From Setophaga petechia (Eukaryota; Chordata; Aves; Passeriformes; Parulidae): a DNA stretch of 64,000 nucleotides. The notes beneath the pieces were generated by a model that was not told the origin of the DNA, did no database searches, and worked only from the letters and a program-made list of their open reading frames with translations. Below, piece after piece: positions 1-13,894 of this stretch. The position numbers were made by a program, and so were the translations under genes. The stretch spans positions 744,001 through 808,000 of the forward strand of contig JANCRA010000124.1 in the NCBI GenBank assembly GCA_024362935.1, given 5' to 3'. Position 1 is the stretch's first letter, and every line of letters starts with the position of its first letter.

Positions 1-1326
1 GATGCCAAGCGCCGTGACTTGGCGCTGTGCTTCCAGCAGCACTGGTACCTGGCACAAATGCACACTCTGGACAGGCAGTGGGGAGCTGTCTGGGGCTGGC
101 TTTTTCAACCCCACTGCTGAGGACAAGCCAGAGCATTTGGGGATAAATCTGCTGGAACAGGGTACGCAAGGGAGTTTCAGTGAGAGAAGGGAAATTCCCG
201 GTGTCAGGTCATCTGGCACCCGTGGCTGGCCCTGTCCCAGGGCATTGCTGCCCTGTGGGCTGCTTGCTCACACCACAGGCAGGCTGCTGGGAGCAGGCAG
301 CTCACAGTGTGCAGGCAGGGTGGGACACTGCTGCTACACAGCACACAGGGGCTCAGAGGGTTTATGGAGTCAGCTGGCCGCCTAATATAGGATGATGACA
401 TGTTAGGGTTTTTTACAGAAGGCGGAGAACTTTTCTACTTTTGTCATGTGCCATGAAGTGGTACAGGGCAAGGACACTGGGAACTTTTCTGTTTATTTTG
501 AAGGTGGGTATTAAGTTTACAGCTGAGAGACAAACAGCTTACCTTCTGAGTCCCCTTAGTTCTTGGGTTTCTGAATTTGAATAAGTAGGAGAGAAGAGAG
601 GAAATCTAGGAATCATTCTTCCCTTCAGCTCTTTGATTTATAAAACTTCAATTCCTGGTTTTCAAAGAGAGAATTGGTCAGGTCAAGCAGAGGCACACTG
701 CCATCCACCCACACAGACTTCTTTTGGTATTTTCGTTTGGGGTTTTTTTGGGTTTCTTTGCATGCAGAGCAGTAACTGTTCTTATAACCAGAGGAGAGAA
801 AAGAGCAAAACAAACAGGCTGAGTAAAAGTTCGCAAGAAAGTGTCAAATTACTTGTAAAGATTAAAATCCCAAAAATTCACTCCCTTATAATTGAGATTC
901 AACAATTCATGTGAGTTACAATAACTCTTCTTTTACTATGAAAATGAAGAAGTACAATCAACACTCCATAATACACATTAAGAGTCCTCTGCTTGATAAC
1001 TATAGAAGCACTGAGACTCCTGATAAACAAGTATCTGTTTTCAATGAGTCTCGAGTTCAGACTCACTAGGAAGTAAAATTTCCTCTAACACAGGATGAAA
1101 TAAGGAAATCATCAGTTACCTTAGCAACCCTTAAAAAAAAGGCACAGGCACCTATCCAAAGGGCAACTAATCTAATTATAAGTTATTGTAAAGGTCACAT
1201 GAACGACAGTAGCAAGAGGAAGCCATGATTCACTATTCTAGTCTATGGGAAACAGTATTGCCATTGTGCTCCTGGACAGCCTGTTCTACTGCTGTGCTCT
1301 ACAGACCATCTGTCAAGGGCTCCTAC
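1..1326. other. gene-free stretch, GC-rich at its left edge
   Basis: No gene was recognised. The first 380 bases are clearly richer in G and C than what follows. They carry a frame open from base 1 to the TGA at 118-120 with no upstream context, so a partial exon cut by the window edge cannot be excluded, but the peptide matches nothing I know. From about 400 onward the sequence is AT-rich and anonymous. Confidence 0.5.
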
Positions 1327-1698
1327 TTAACTCACAGGACTGACCAAAATACATCTAGTGAAAAATCTGGCCTAGGCTCGCTGGCAGTCCAACTCTTTAC
1401 CTCTTCTGGCTGGCAAATTTCTCGCACCAGGGAGACTGGAGCTCAAAGCAGTCACTTGTTCAATCCTGTGTGTTGCTTGCGGCATGAAATTTTCAAGAGC
1501 ACTCAAGCATTGTTAACTCACAGGACTGACCAAAATACATCTAGTGAAAAATCTGGCCCAGGCTCACTGGCAGTCCAACTCTTTACCTCTTCTGGCTGGC
1601 AAATTTCTCGCACCAGGGAGACTGGAGCTCAAAGCAGTCACTTGTTCAATCCTGTGTGTTGCTTGTGGCATGAAATTTTCAAGAGCACTCAAGCATTG
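1327..1698. repeat. tandem duplication, two copies of 186 bp
   Basis: Two adjacent copies, 1327-1512 and 1513-1698, have exactly the same length and differ at only three positions by direct comparison (about 98% identity). All three differences are transitions, and two have the form CG to CA or TG expected from methyl-CpG decay. Because 186 is a multiple of three, the duplication leaves an open frame running from 1225 to 1791, with a 62-residue repeat. That frame has no recognisable domain and is probably not a gene. Confidence 0.93.
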
Positions 1699-4600
1699 TT
1701 CGGCACTGCTTTCTTGCAAAATCACCATCTGCCTTTTAAACATGCGCACAGGAGATGGGCAGTGATATGTGTTAATACCATAGCTATTTAATAGCACTTA
1801 ACTTACAGGGTGGTCCTAGCACTTTGTGACAGGTTGGGTGTGTCAAACCAAGGAAGGTGTCCTGCCCACCATCACTTTTCTGAAAACACCACACACTCCC
1901 CCTGAGCAATTCTCCCCTCAATGCACTCCAAAGGCAGTGTGTGCACTTTGGAAGTCGTGTCTCCTGGAGCAGAAGAGGTCTTACCACAAACTTCAGCTTT
2001 CCTCTTTGCTACACATTTTACCAGGAAGATGAAGGCTTCACAAATGCCAGTGTCTGAGTGGCAGAGAGCAGACTTGGTGAAACACTGGGGTTAATGGCAA
2101 AAGATGAGAATGCCAGGTTTCATGGATAAATTCTCTGGCACAAAAAGTGATCTGTACTCTTTGACAGGAACACAGTTTAAAAAAGGTGAATCAGAACTTC
2201 AGTTTCATTGTTTTTAAGCATGATCCTTGCTGAAGAGGAAGAAACACAGGAACTTACAGGTTGCATCTTTCTTAAACTGCTTCCTGTACTCATAAATTAA
2301 TGCAAAAAAAAAAAAAAAATCCTTCCCTTGCCAGATTGTTTAAACCAGTAAAAAACCACTGCAAAATGAGCTGGACATCTTCACTCAGTTTTTCAGCCTT
2401 TCCTAAAAACTCATGAACACAAACCATGACCCTGATAGTGGGTTTGTGGACTTGAATGACGGCTTAAGTTTTATTTATAATGCCATGACCTTCTGTTTTT
2501 CTGGGATGGCATGGATTCTGTCAACCACCCTTAATTTCCAAGGTGCTGAGAGAACCTGACATTTCCTAAATCAAAGAGCTGTGCCCATCCCTCAGCCTTG
2601 GGACCTTCACAGAGACCTCCAAGCCACTGAGCAGGAGAAACATCCCAGCCACATCCCAGTGGGATTCAGAATGTACTCACCAGCCTCCACACACCCTGCT
2701 GTTCTCTAGAAGGAAATCCCAGAGGCTGTAAGAGACAATGCCTTTCCCATGTTTAAATGCCTCCAGCTGTGTGCTGACTATGGGTTTCCTATTTTGAGTG
2801 TCATTTGAAACCTGTCCTTGAATTGTTTTTGGCATATATACCACAGGTTGCCAGACTTGCTTCAGGAGATTCTGTTTGGGCTCAGGCTGGGAAAAAATTT
2901 TATGGGAAATCCCTGGAATCCCACCAGGTCTTCTGTATTGCATAAGTACAGCCATGAGTGGTGTTTGGTAAGAAGCCGTGGGAATATAGGTTGAGATGGA
3001 GAAGCTGAAAGGATGCCTTTCCATTTCCTTCCTCTGGAAGTGAAATATTTTCACCTGAGCAAAATAAAGACTTGTGTGATAAGGTAAAGTTTTGTGCTTT
3101 ACAAAGCACAATGTAGTAGAATTTTGCATTAGTTTCCACAAGTGCTTATGTGCAAGACAAGTGCAAGACATCATCCCTTAAAATGCACTTCAGAGGAATG
3201 AAACTATATAAGGCATAAAGGTAGTATGTTCCTCTGTCTCCAGAAAAAGGCAGAAGGGTGTGTTGGTAAGAGCCTAAAAATGAAACCTGGCTTGTGAAGG
3301 ATCCAGTAAGTTTCAGTGGCTTGGGGACTATTTCTTTCATTCACCTCCCATTGCTGCAAGGCAATTTTGATACCTCCTCCCAACTCTGGATTTTTGTACC
3401 ACCCCAAAGAGCTGGGAAGACACTTCTCCAAAAGCAGCCTGCCAAATGTCACTGGAAAAGAGAGGGACAAATTCCCTGCAGCATAGGCAAGGATCCCCTT
3501 GCCATTACTCCTGTTCTCATTAAGTCATTAAAGGAAACTCTAGACTTCTCTGGCACCATGTGAATAAGAAGTTGCAAATAGTTTCTGTGAGCAGAGTATC
3601 TGCCTTGCTTCACCAAGATATTTATTATGCAACATAAAAAATGAGAAACGGAGGTACGGGGGAGTTGCAAGGTCACACAGGAAACATGCAACCCAGCTGG
3701 AAATAAAAGCACGGTTCTCCTGACTTCTGTGACCAACAAACCCTTTCCTTTCTGCAACAACAAAGGCAAATGTTTTTTGTTTCTCTGACAGAACAAGAGC
3801 ATTTTATATGCAGAAACTTAAATGCTTTACCATTGTTATCATCATCACTATTTTGTTCTTTTAAGAAAGTTGTTCAGAAAGTGCTCAAAAATGGAAAATT
3901 TTAGTTCTAGATAATTTTCTCTCTGCCTTAATCAGATAAGTTGTTGCAGGTATTTTTTAGTATTTCTCAGCTGTACTTCAAACAGCCAGTTCAATTTATT
4001 TTAGTCCTGTGCTGCGATCTCTCAATGTTAGCAGTAATTTAACCGACGGCCAGCAGGAGGAGAAACAGACCAATGTGTGATCCTCCACACATGAAATACA
4101 GATAGAATGGTTTTATCTGTAATACAGATAAAGTGTTTTATGTGGAAAGATGGTGTTAATGGGAGCTTGAGGCAGAATCACTCCTGCTGGCAGTTTTGTG
4201 TCAGGGTGCTGTTTGAGCTTCAGTAGCCTGCTGGTGTGTCCAGCTCTCCTTCAAAGTATGGCATGACCTGGTCTGCTCTCTGTGGCCATCAGACCTGTTA
4301 GGCTGCACACACATCCTCCACCTGGCCCCTCTGGGTTTACAAAGTGCATGTCAGGGGGCAAACTTGTATAGAAGAGCCATCACACCTCGTTGCACAAGTT
4401 TCATCTTGCTCTTCTTTAAACCCTCTTGTAGGTGCTGCCATGCCTCAGGTAGCATGCCAAAACTCCTGTCCCCCTCTGCCCAAGTAGGTTGAGAAAAAAG
4501 GCCCTGGAGGAGGAAAGCTGCAGGAGACCATGCATATTTTCAAGAGGACAGGAGTCCCTTAGGAGCTGAAAGACATGAGACTTTGGCTGAGATTGGCACC

Positions 4601-5269
4601 CTTGGTTTTGCGTAGGTCGCTGTGATGCAACAGTCAATGCCAGCGGTTGTACAATGCAGCAGATACAGCAAATTCCTTGAAAAGGGTGCGGTCCGTCGGG
4701 ATGGAGGTTGTTTGTCTGTCTGGTCAGGCCGGCTTCATCTAGGGCCAGGGAAAACCCTGCAGAGGCACAGAGAGCCCTCACCTCTTCCAGGATGTGCCAA
4801 GCATAGTTGAGATGGGAAAACGTGACAGACTGTGAGCTGAGAGACCCTATGAGAGGGACATAGCAGTGGGTCAACAGTACCACAGCTCTCATTCAAGATC
4901 CTTCCAAAATCTCAAATGTGCATGATGCAGTTCATTCTTAAGCAGAACAGGACCTTTTCCATCTGTGACAGCGATGTCCTGTCAGGATTGTCTTAAAAAT
5001 AGGTTTTCTTATAGGGTTAACAGTTTCTTTCAACGTAGGGTTGGAGGGTTTTTTTTTTGTTGTTTCACATTAGGTTAGCTTTCTGTGGCAAGAAAAAAAA
5101 TTAATAGGACAAGGAGATGTATCACAGTAAAATCAGTCTGGAGAGTCCAGCACAGGCCATAGAAATACACCTTGAAACTGATATATGAAATCAAAGTAAG
5201 AACATACACTGGGATGAAAAGTCAGGCATTTACATGTGAACGTAGCATATGAAACATTTATTTTGATAT
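1699..5269. other. gene-free stretch
   Basis: I see no gene or recognisable transposon in this stretch. It contains a 16-base A run at 2304-2319. The open frames here are short, overlap on both strands and show no domain or start context that would separate them from chance. Confidence 0.55.
2304..2319. repeat. poly(A) run, 16 bp
   Basis: Uninterrupted A homopolymer. No retroposed sequence with a matching target duplication was recognised next to it. Confidence 0.9.
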
Positions 5270-5327
5270 AATAAAGAAGATGGGATGCTAAGATGGGTAA
5301 TAAAGAAGATGGGATGTTAAGATATGG
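5270..5327. repeat. tandem repeat, two copies of 29 bp
   Basis: Copies at 5270-5298 and 5299-5327 both begin AATAAAGAAGATGGGATG and differ at a few positions towards the end. This is a small local duplication in otherwise unique AT-rich DNA. Confidence 0.85.
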
Positions 5328-6888
5328 AAGTAAATCTGTACGCTGGTGTTCCCAATGCCTCATCTGACTCACTGACATTCTCTCCAAACAAGAGTATTTG
5401 CTGCAGAAGTGTATTTCTACTAAAATAATACTGAGAGTGACATGTCTTTCAGACTATGTAGTAACACACAGCATTATGCCAATAAATGACTTTTAAATAC
5501 AAGAATAATGGAGCAGTGTCATGTGAAAGGAAATGAGAAAAAGCATACGCCCTGATCCACATCCTAAGGCTTTTCAGAAAGACAGACTTAGACTTGCATG
5601 TTTACCAGCGTGCTTCTCACATCTCAGGCTCTGGTTCAGTGCACAGCACTGCTGCTGAGCCACTGCTGAGCATCTCAGTGACTATATGACCAAGTGCCAG
5701 TCCTTAAACTATAGTCCTTTTGATATAAGCACCCTAGAAATATCAACCCTTGCTGTATCACATGTAATCACAGCAGAAAATATGACCGGCAGCCATTATG
5801 ACTCAAAAACAAGGACAAAATTACAAACTAGTGTAACTTTTAATATACACCACTGGTCACAGCTGTTACACAGGCAGATGTAATTTCAGGTTTATCTTCG
5901 GGAGACAGTCTACCATCCTTTATTTTTGCCATGAGAAGGGATAAAGCACAGCTGATCCTTGCTTCATTGCCAGTGACACCTGGGTTGACAAAGCCACAGA
6001 AAACTTCTCCTCTCTGTGGACTGTTGAAATGACAACTTTTGACTCTTCCTTTGAGCTACTCTCAGCATCATAGCCACTTAAAATTTTTCTTTCCCCTTGC
6101 AAGGAAAGCTGGGATAATGCCAGTCCTTCTTAGCAGTGGGCATTTTCTCAAAGCCCCTTATCCAGTCCTCTCTGCTCCCCCTTGACTCTAAGCAAAGCAG
6201 AATGAAGCTTTCTCAGCCTCAGTTATATTACTTTGCTACCTTAGATGTCTAAAAGAGAGTGGTGCAGTTTTCTTATGAAGATGAATTTCAGACAATCTCT
6301 AAACATTGATAAGGAAATTGTACACTGTTCCTTCTTCTGTAGCTGGAGTATATTCAGTGTGTGGTTTGAAATCCTTATCAAAGAAATGTTGATGGAACTT
6401 AGCACAAATTATTGTTTTCTTCTTACAAAGTTGGTTTGGCATTTTCCATTTGTCTAGGCAGGTGAATCTGCTTTTCTTAACATGTATAATTTATGGTAAA
6501 AGTAAAAGTCCACCATCATTATAAGCAGATAAAATATGTGCCTTCATCTGTCTATCTGGCTGCATTCTAAAAGGGCACTGTGATTCTCTGATGTCTGTGA
6601 GGCAAAGACCCTAGGGCAACACTGCTGTTAGCTGAAAAGAAAACCACCCTTCTAGCAAAAGGCAACAGCAAAGCTAATTTATTTCAACAGCAAAGCTAAT
6701 TTCTGTATCTGTAAGTTTAATCAAATTCATTTTGCTTGATATAGTTAAAACAGTTCTGCCAAAACACTTGTATTCTTATCAACAAATGTATTCTTATCAG
6801 TTAGAACTTACACAAAATAATTTGTTTTCCTCTAAATTTGTTTTGCAAAGTTGAGTTGTTTTAGTTGAAGTAATTCACCATTAAAAAG
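5328..6888. other. gene-free stretch
   Basis: Anonymous AT-rich DNA. A 22-bp period direct repeat built on CAACAGCAAAGCTAATTT lies at about 6663-6702. Nothing else was recognised. Confidence 0.5.
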
Positions 6889-8300
6889 TAATCATAGGAT
6901 AATTTAGATTGGAAGGTTTTATAGGCAGTCTGCTCCAACTCCCACTTTGAAACAGCTCCTGTTAGATCAGGTTGTGCCAGGACTTTGTTAATTTAAGGTC
7001 TGAATATCTCCAAGGACTACCCTGAACTTTGTTCTGAAGTTGTTAACATCACCATGTTGCAGAAGTTTTTCCTCATACCTAATGGGGTTTTCCCACATTC
7101 CAGTGCATGCCTGTTACCTCTAAACCTGTTTCTGTGCATCCCTAAGCAGAATTTGTACCTTCCCACCAGGTTGTAACCACAGCCTGGTCTCCCTCTCCCT
7201 CCTCTTCACAACGCTGAATGAGCTCACTGAACTCCACTTCCTCCATATGCCCTGTGTTCCAGCCACCACAGGGGACCTTCCACTGGACTGCCTCCTGTAT
7301 GTCAGCATTTGCTCTCTGCTGTGAGCCCAGGACAGCACACCAGGAGTGGTCTTACTGCTGCTCAGAACCTGTGGAGGATCCCTTCCCCTTGCTGCTGCAA
7401 TGTTTTCCTGCATGGGTGCACTTCTGCCTCCTGGACAACTTGCATCCTGCCAGGACCCCTGGGAATTTTCTTCAGGGCTGCTGGCACCAGCATGTCCTAA
7501 TGCAGGGCTTTGTCCATTCCAGAGGACCACATTTACACTGGTGTTTGTCCAACAAACCTGTTCTGCTTGAACAGGAGTCCAATCTTTCAAGGCATTTTGG
7601 CACAAACCCACATTTGAGGTCATCTGCAAACACACCAAGAGTACTGCTGTCCAACCCATCATCCATTGATGAAGGCAATGAACTTTACTGGTCCCACTGC
7701 TAGTCTTTGAAAAATACTACTTATAACTGGACCTCATGCTGCCATCACCACCTTTTGAACCTGGCAGCCCAACCAGTTTTCCATGCATTTTATGGTGTAC
7801 ATACCCTGTATCTCACTGGTTTGGCTACAACAAGTCTATGGAAGACCATGCCAAAGGCCTTACTTAAATGTAGAACTTCCTTCCCTTACATCACTGTAGA
7901 AAGCAGGCAAGCTGGTTGAGCACCATTTGTCCCTGGTACATCTGTGTGACTGGACTATTCCCAATCACTTTCTTGTCCTTTCCATGGCTGGAAGTGGCTT
8001 CCAGGAGGAATTTTTCTATCACCTTTCAAGGAACTGAGTGTGGCTGACCAGCATATGGATCCCTGCATCCTGTCTTGCCTGTCTTGAAAATCCACATAAT
8101 CACTTGTCTTTCTTGTCTTCATCAGAAATCTAAGTAATCTGAGAGGGCATTGATGAAGGTGGTAGAGATGGAGGTGGTGAAGAACACACTTGTTATGACA
8201 CTGGCCAGCTCCTTCCATCCTTGGGTGCATCCCAGCTGGTCACATGGACCTGTGTGATTTCAATTGCTTCATGCTTCTCTCACATGGGTTGGGCTCATGC
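6889..8300 (-). mobile_element. old CR1 LINE fragment (ORF2 reverse-transcriptase region to 3' end)
   Basis: The 3' end lies at about 6889, where the plus strand reads ATCATAGGATAATTTAGATTGGAAGG, a decayed form of the usual CR1 terminus. Going up in coordinate, the minus strand translates into remnants of the CR1 reverse transcriptase. FADDLK, equivalent to the family's FADDTKL catalytic box, falls at about 7613-7630. A degraded version of the LDFSKAFDTV block lies near 7840-7870. GMHPR, from the segment before the fingers domain, lies near 8220-8235. The reading frame is broken many times and identity to my recollection of the family is low, so this is an ancient copy. The 5' boundary is approximate. 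The residues quoted are visible in the sequence; the subfamily is not determined. Confidence 0.8.
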
Positions 8301-11300
8301 ACTCAGGGGCTTCCTGGCCTGACAACAAAATTTTCAGGTGAAAAGCGAGCCTAATCCTCATGGGGAGATTACCCAGGATGGATGATTAATTCTGAAATAG
8401 TTATTGTTTGGCTGAGTAACTGATTAAAAAGCTCCTCCAACGGGAGCTTAATTACTGAGTAGGTTAAGCATCCATGAACAACACCCATGTACAAGTTTTT
8501 AATTTTGGAGATTGTTCAAACTTGAGATTTACAGGAATTTAATTAATGTAAGGCCTATTGAAGTCAACATATTTGTAGCAATATGATCTGTGTATGCACT
8601 ATTGGGTTTATCACTTCTTTTAGCAAATTCCTGTGAAAGAAATTCGCTTTGTGAGCTTGGCTTGTGAAATCCTTTTTTCTTTTCTTTAATAAGTCTGTAA
8701 GAGGGCATCTTACTTAGCCTAGAAATGATAATTGCATTTTCCATACTGGGATGCAGTCCTTTTCTGTTGGGATGTCTTCGATTTTAGAGCCCTGAAATTT
8801 GAAAGAATAGCAGTGGCAAAATATTGATTGTATTGTATCTTAATATTGGGTGTTACCGAATACTTGTGCTGGGAGCAAATGAGTCCTACAAGCACACATA
8901 CCTACATGCAAAGTACAACAGATCAATTAAAAGGCATATAAGTCGCACCTAAATAATTGTCTGTCCTTTACATCAGCTAAAGGCCATCTCAGGTTGAACA
9001 CCAAAAATTCATGTGGTTTTCTACCTTCTATAATATTATCAAGATGAGCTTTTAAATGCTTTGTTTTATTTTTAGCTTACGATGTGCTGTGGAGAGGATT
9101 GGTGTCTTGCTATCCCAGGCAGAAAACCAGAAAAAATTATTTTTCTCATTGCAAATGCTTCATAGATTCCTGAAATTTCTCCCCTTCTTATCACAGTGTT
9201 TTATTTGGCAATTGTAAAGTATGAAAAGAATGCTTATAAAGCCATTGTTTGTCAATCAGGCAGACAATGAAGCTTATTAAACTTCTTTAAAACATACCTT
9301 AAATTCTAAATGTAGAATACTAACAAATAAACATTGTTGCTGACTTACAATCAGTTTTGTTAAATCAAATACTGCCAGTAATTTTAAGCTAAAGGGGGAT
9401 AATTTCAATGGATCAACATTAAAAAAAAATTATAATACAGTTCTCATTTGGAAAAGAGGACAGTTTTTTGTCATAAAGCTAGCTTGCTGTAAGATGCAGC
9501 TGAGCTCTGTTGAGATTCAGGTACATTTCTGTTGTCATGTCACTAAACACCAATGTAGTTTGGTTTGTTTATCTTCAGACTAGCCATCAAAACAAGGACA
9601 TAATATGATGTCCACCCTGGTCTCCCATCTCTTAGATGTAGGAAATTAGAGGTGCTGAAGCTTGCAAGACTATCTGAAGCAAAGTGCAAAACTGAATCAT
9701 ATTGTTGCAATTCCTGGAACACTGCTTTAAATGATCTTTCTCAGTATGAGGCAGAGGGGATACACTGCAGGAAGGTGGCTAATTTTAAAATGAATGTGAA
9801 CACTGAATGTCTATGACAAAGCAAGACTCAATCTATGTTTTCAAACACCTTCCTGTGCATAAACCTATCTGAATGTAATAATTTTCTCACAGATCGGAGA
9901 CAAATCATTGGTAAACTCAGTGCTGAGCCAATATCCAAAAACTAATGAACTATTGATTCACTCTACCCTATCTCCCTCCTTGGCCTTTATCAAACAGATT
10001 TATTATCCTACCCAAAGCTCATTTAAGTCAAGATTAAATCTGAATTATTGTCCTGTACACTTAAGTATAAAGCCTGTGGTAGGACTTGGATCATCCCTGT
10101 GGGCCCCTTCCAAACCAAATTATTCTGTGATCTCTAGACAACACAGTTGTTTTACTCAGTCATCCTGCAGATCACACCTACATACAGCTTCTCTATCTCC
10201 TCTGAGATAAGGCAAAATCCAGTTTTGCAGAACAAGCGTGGGTGTTTTACAGCCACCTTCACTATGTCACTCTTGAAATCAGTCATGAGCTCCCTTTGAT
10301 AAGGGTGGGCTAGAATGGCACCATAGGAATAATTTCCTAAATTTTCAGGACATAAATTTACATTGCCTTCTTGTACTCAGCTGTTTACCGTTTTCAGAGG
10401 TGTACACTTTTTGCAAAACAAACATGTAGACAGCTTGATTCATAGCTGCAGTCCTGGAGTTGAACATGTTTCTGCATATCGGTGAAAGAATCTACCTTGA
10501 CTCACCCATCTCCTCATTCAGTTTTACAGGAATTAACCTTAAAAATATTTTGCTTCCCATAAGCCAAATTTAGTCTGTAAAGTAATTGCCAAACAGTAAG
10601 TTTTGGGGTCCATAGAAGATCCTTTCCTAAACAGTAAGTTTAGACATGAAGAAGAACTTCAGGCTCCGAGTAAAATGTTAAGGAATTTAACATTTAACAA
10701 AATCTACCTATCTCATTTTTATACATGCTACACTTAATGGGGAATTATTTAAATGTATCATGTCTTCTATGCTAACAAAGTGTAATTAAATATTTACATG
10801 GTTCCAATATTTACAATGGAACTTAGCAAGAATGTGTAAGAATTCAGAAGACCTGAGACAGTAATGATTTTTTAAAGGAGGCATACAGAAAATTGTGGGT
10901 TACGTCACAAAACAGGATGAAAACAAAATTTTGTTTCAAATTTTCAAAGCTGGTCTTAAACCAGAAGACACTTTCATGAACCAGAACTGGGGGAATAGGG
11001 AGAGGATGGAAGGAAGAGATGAGCTGAGATCCTTCAAAGCAAAGCTGGTAAATACTGTATTACAAAGAGAAAGATATATATGTTCTTCTGCGCTGCATTC
11101 TTTCTTTTGGGATTTCAGTCCTACAGAAAACTTAAATCTGAATTAGATTCTAAGGCAGTGAGATGCACACATCATTGCTGCCATGACACTGATTAAGAAT
11201 ATCAATGCCACTTGCAACACTTCTTTTGCTAGATTGGAGTTATTGCTATGGTGGGAAAAAATATTTTTTCTTTTACAACTTTAAGTGGTGACTCTGCAGC

Positions 11301-11859
11301 CTTTATAATACTGCATTCAGAAGATAAAAGAGGAGAAACTTATTTAAAATTAAGTATGTAAAGTGTACTGCCAAAATGGCTAATTAATCTTGACAAAATT
11401 CTCTCATAATTTTGCTACAGTTCTGAGGTTTTTGTGAGATTCTAATTCTCTACTCTGAGTCACCTCACAGTTTTCTTGGGCTATGGGATAATTATGTTAT
11501 TATATATTAATCTGAATGCTTAAAAAATATGTCACCTTCTAAAGAATTTCCATAACAGGCTTAGCTATTGAAATTTCTGATACTCACGTGTACATATTCT
11601 GCTTCCACACATAAGGCATATTTTAACTAGAATATCAGGTGTTATGAGAATATCTTTTACACATTTAAGGCCAGTACATGCTGTCTTCCTGAAGGTAGTC
11701 ATCGCACAGTCTAAACGGGCGGACAAACAAGCTTTTGCCTCTGCAACAGCCCCTGAATTGTCAATATGGAACATGCAGCCAAACATTGCCTTCTCTTTCA
11801 TATGTCACTAGGCTACTGTCTTACAGGCAGAGAACAGCAGTGCCCTCCCTCCTCATGTC

Positions 11860-11873
11860 CACACACACACACA
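11860..11873. repeat. (CA)7 microsatellite
   Basis: Uninterrupted CA dinucleotide run in a pyrimidine-rich context. Confidence 0.9.
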
Positions 11874-12119
11874 TTTTGGCCTCATCTAGTTCGGTTTTCA
11901 GCTGTCTATCACTTTTGTTATGTTGTTATTTAAGATGCTAATCCTTAGCCTCTTAATGTATTTCCACAGATCCTCCTTGACTGTGGGAAAGGCTTGTTCT
12001 TCTATCTGTCCACATGAAGAAAATCTGGTTTATCTTTTATTCCATCTGATACCTGGAGAAAGGTGAAAAAACCATAGCCACTTAAGTGACATTATCTCTG
12101 TCGAACACCCTGACTTCAC

Positions 12120-12143
12120 TATTGAGTGTTAAAACACTCAATA
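12120..12143. repeat. perfect inverted repeat, 11-bp arms
   Basis: TATTGAGTGTT at 12120-12130 pairs exactly with AACACTCAATA at 12133-12143 across a 2-base spacer (AA). The stem is AT-rich and there is no T tract that would suggest a terminator. Confidence 0.85.
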
Positions 12144-13894
12144 AGTTATTTTATACAGCAGAAGTGCACACACCAATCTTCAGAGGACCCGCAAGAGAAA
12201 TTCGGGTTTCATTACTGACAAATATATAAGTAGTGTCCTGTCTGAGATTAGGGAGAGAGTATAACTGAGGAATAAGTGCAGTCCCAAGCTGCACATTGCT
12301 GCCCCATGCCCTTACCAGCTGCAGCCAGCTTCAGGTGCTGAGGATAAGCAGCTCTCATGCTGGTAAGAGCTACACTTGCACTGCTCCTTGTTGAGTCAGC
12401 TGTCAAATAACTCAGTTTTGGAGAAGGTAATCGTCAAACACAGAGTCTCAGAGCCTCTGTGCTTATTAGAAGGGAAACAGCCTCACACAGTGAAGTAACA
12501 TATGGACATAATTCTGTCCTGAGGAGCTTCCAGAGAGTCACAGCCTTGGTTCCTCCTGCTGCCAGCCATATATGAGACACCAATGGAACCTGTGGCTCTG
12601 ACCAAGGGAGGCTGTGGGACAGACATTTCTTTGCTGCAAGTGGATGAGGAAGTGGCTCTGAGTAGCTGAGCTGCGTTGTTCTTCCTGGCGTTGGTGATAT
12701 ACTCTCTGCTAGTTCATACATTACATACAGCAGAAAATTAAATATATACTGCCATTTATTACAGTAATCTACCAGAGTGTTCATGCTAGTAAATTGCCAG
12801 TAGGCTGAGTAGAACTTACCTGTTTATACCAGGGCTCTCATTTGATCAGCCAGGGTGGTATCTGGTTTCTGGCCTAATGGCCAACTTTTTGATTGTCTAT
12901 TAAAAATCATTTACTAGGCTATTGTCTTCCTCCCACCTTGTAAGCTAATGTCACACTCTTATACTAACCTCAGCTGTTAATAAGTCACAAATCAAAACAA
13001 CTCTAAGGTGGTTTACTTTAGAAGGTTAACTGCAGCCTTCAGGCACTGCCTTTCTTTAGCTGATGATCGCTGCTCCTTTAAATAGCTGCTTCGTGTCATT
13101 TCCCATTGAAACTCTGCCTTTAGACATTGATGAATCAACTTCTGTTCTAAAGCCCTTCTATCCTCCAAGACACTGGTGAGACTCTTGAGAATTCTCTGTT
13201 AACAGCCACCATGACCTACCATGAGGAAAAGCTCATCTTTGCTGATTCAATAAAGCACAACCATAACCCCCTGCCTCCAAAATGAATCAGCCAATGACAT
13301 TTGCTCAGATTATAGGATAACAGCTTTTCCCTCATCTCTGTGGAAATTAGGAGTGAGGACCTTTCAAACTGCATACTCTTGTAGTCTAGTACCTATAATC
13401 TATTTTTCTTAAGTTTAGACTTCAAGTCATTATATTTTAAAATTTACTGTTCCAGTGTTGTACAAGTTAGTCTGCCTTACAGCTTTACTGCAGACAGTGA
13501 GGAAGCCATCTGCCTGGTTAAGACATAACAAGGAAGGTTCCCCGATATTGTTTCTGGTAGAATATGCCCAGAAATATTTCAGGAAATTCTGAAAGGAGGT
13601 ATGCAGTCTTTGTTGGTGAGAGACTGAAATTTCTCATTAGGTCATGGGATATACCCAAGAACATGTGGTGCCTGAATAAATTTAGAGCAAGGAAAATACT
13701 TGTAAAAAAGGAAAATATGACAGGTTGCAATGTCATCTCCTATTCATCTCTTTTTTTTTCTTCATTTTTGAAATATACAGACTTGTAATGCCATTACATA
13801 TGCTGTAAATAAAATTATGAGCCATAATGTGCTAAATGTGTGATTTAGAGACACTTCACTTTTCTGATATTTTTCTCTTTTTAAATGTTGCAAG

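Noticed and set aside
2..385. GC-rich open frames at the left edge, including one open from base 1 to 117
   Set aside because: Overlapping frames on both strands, nothing recognisable, and no view of the upstream sequence.
1225..1791. 188-codon plus-strand open frame
   Set aside because: Its length is produced by the in-phase 186-bp tandem duplication; the unit itself shows no protein-family features.
2304..2319. A run as the tail of a processed pseudogene
   Set aside because: No gene-like sequence upstream and no flanking duplication; the same holds for the runs at 58699 and 60017.
7120..7662. 180-codon minus-strand open frame
   Set aside because: It lies within the old CR1; the neighbouring frame carries the FADDLK remnant, so this is transposon debris in a shifted frame.
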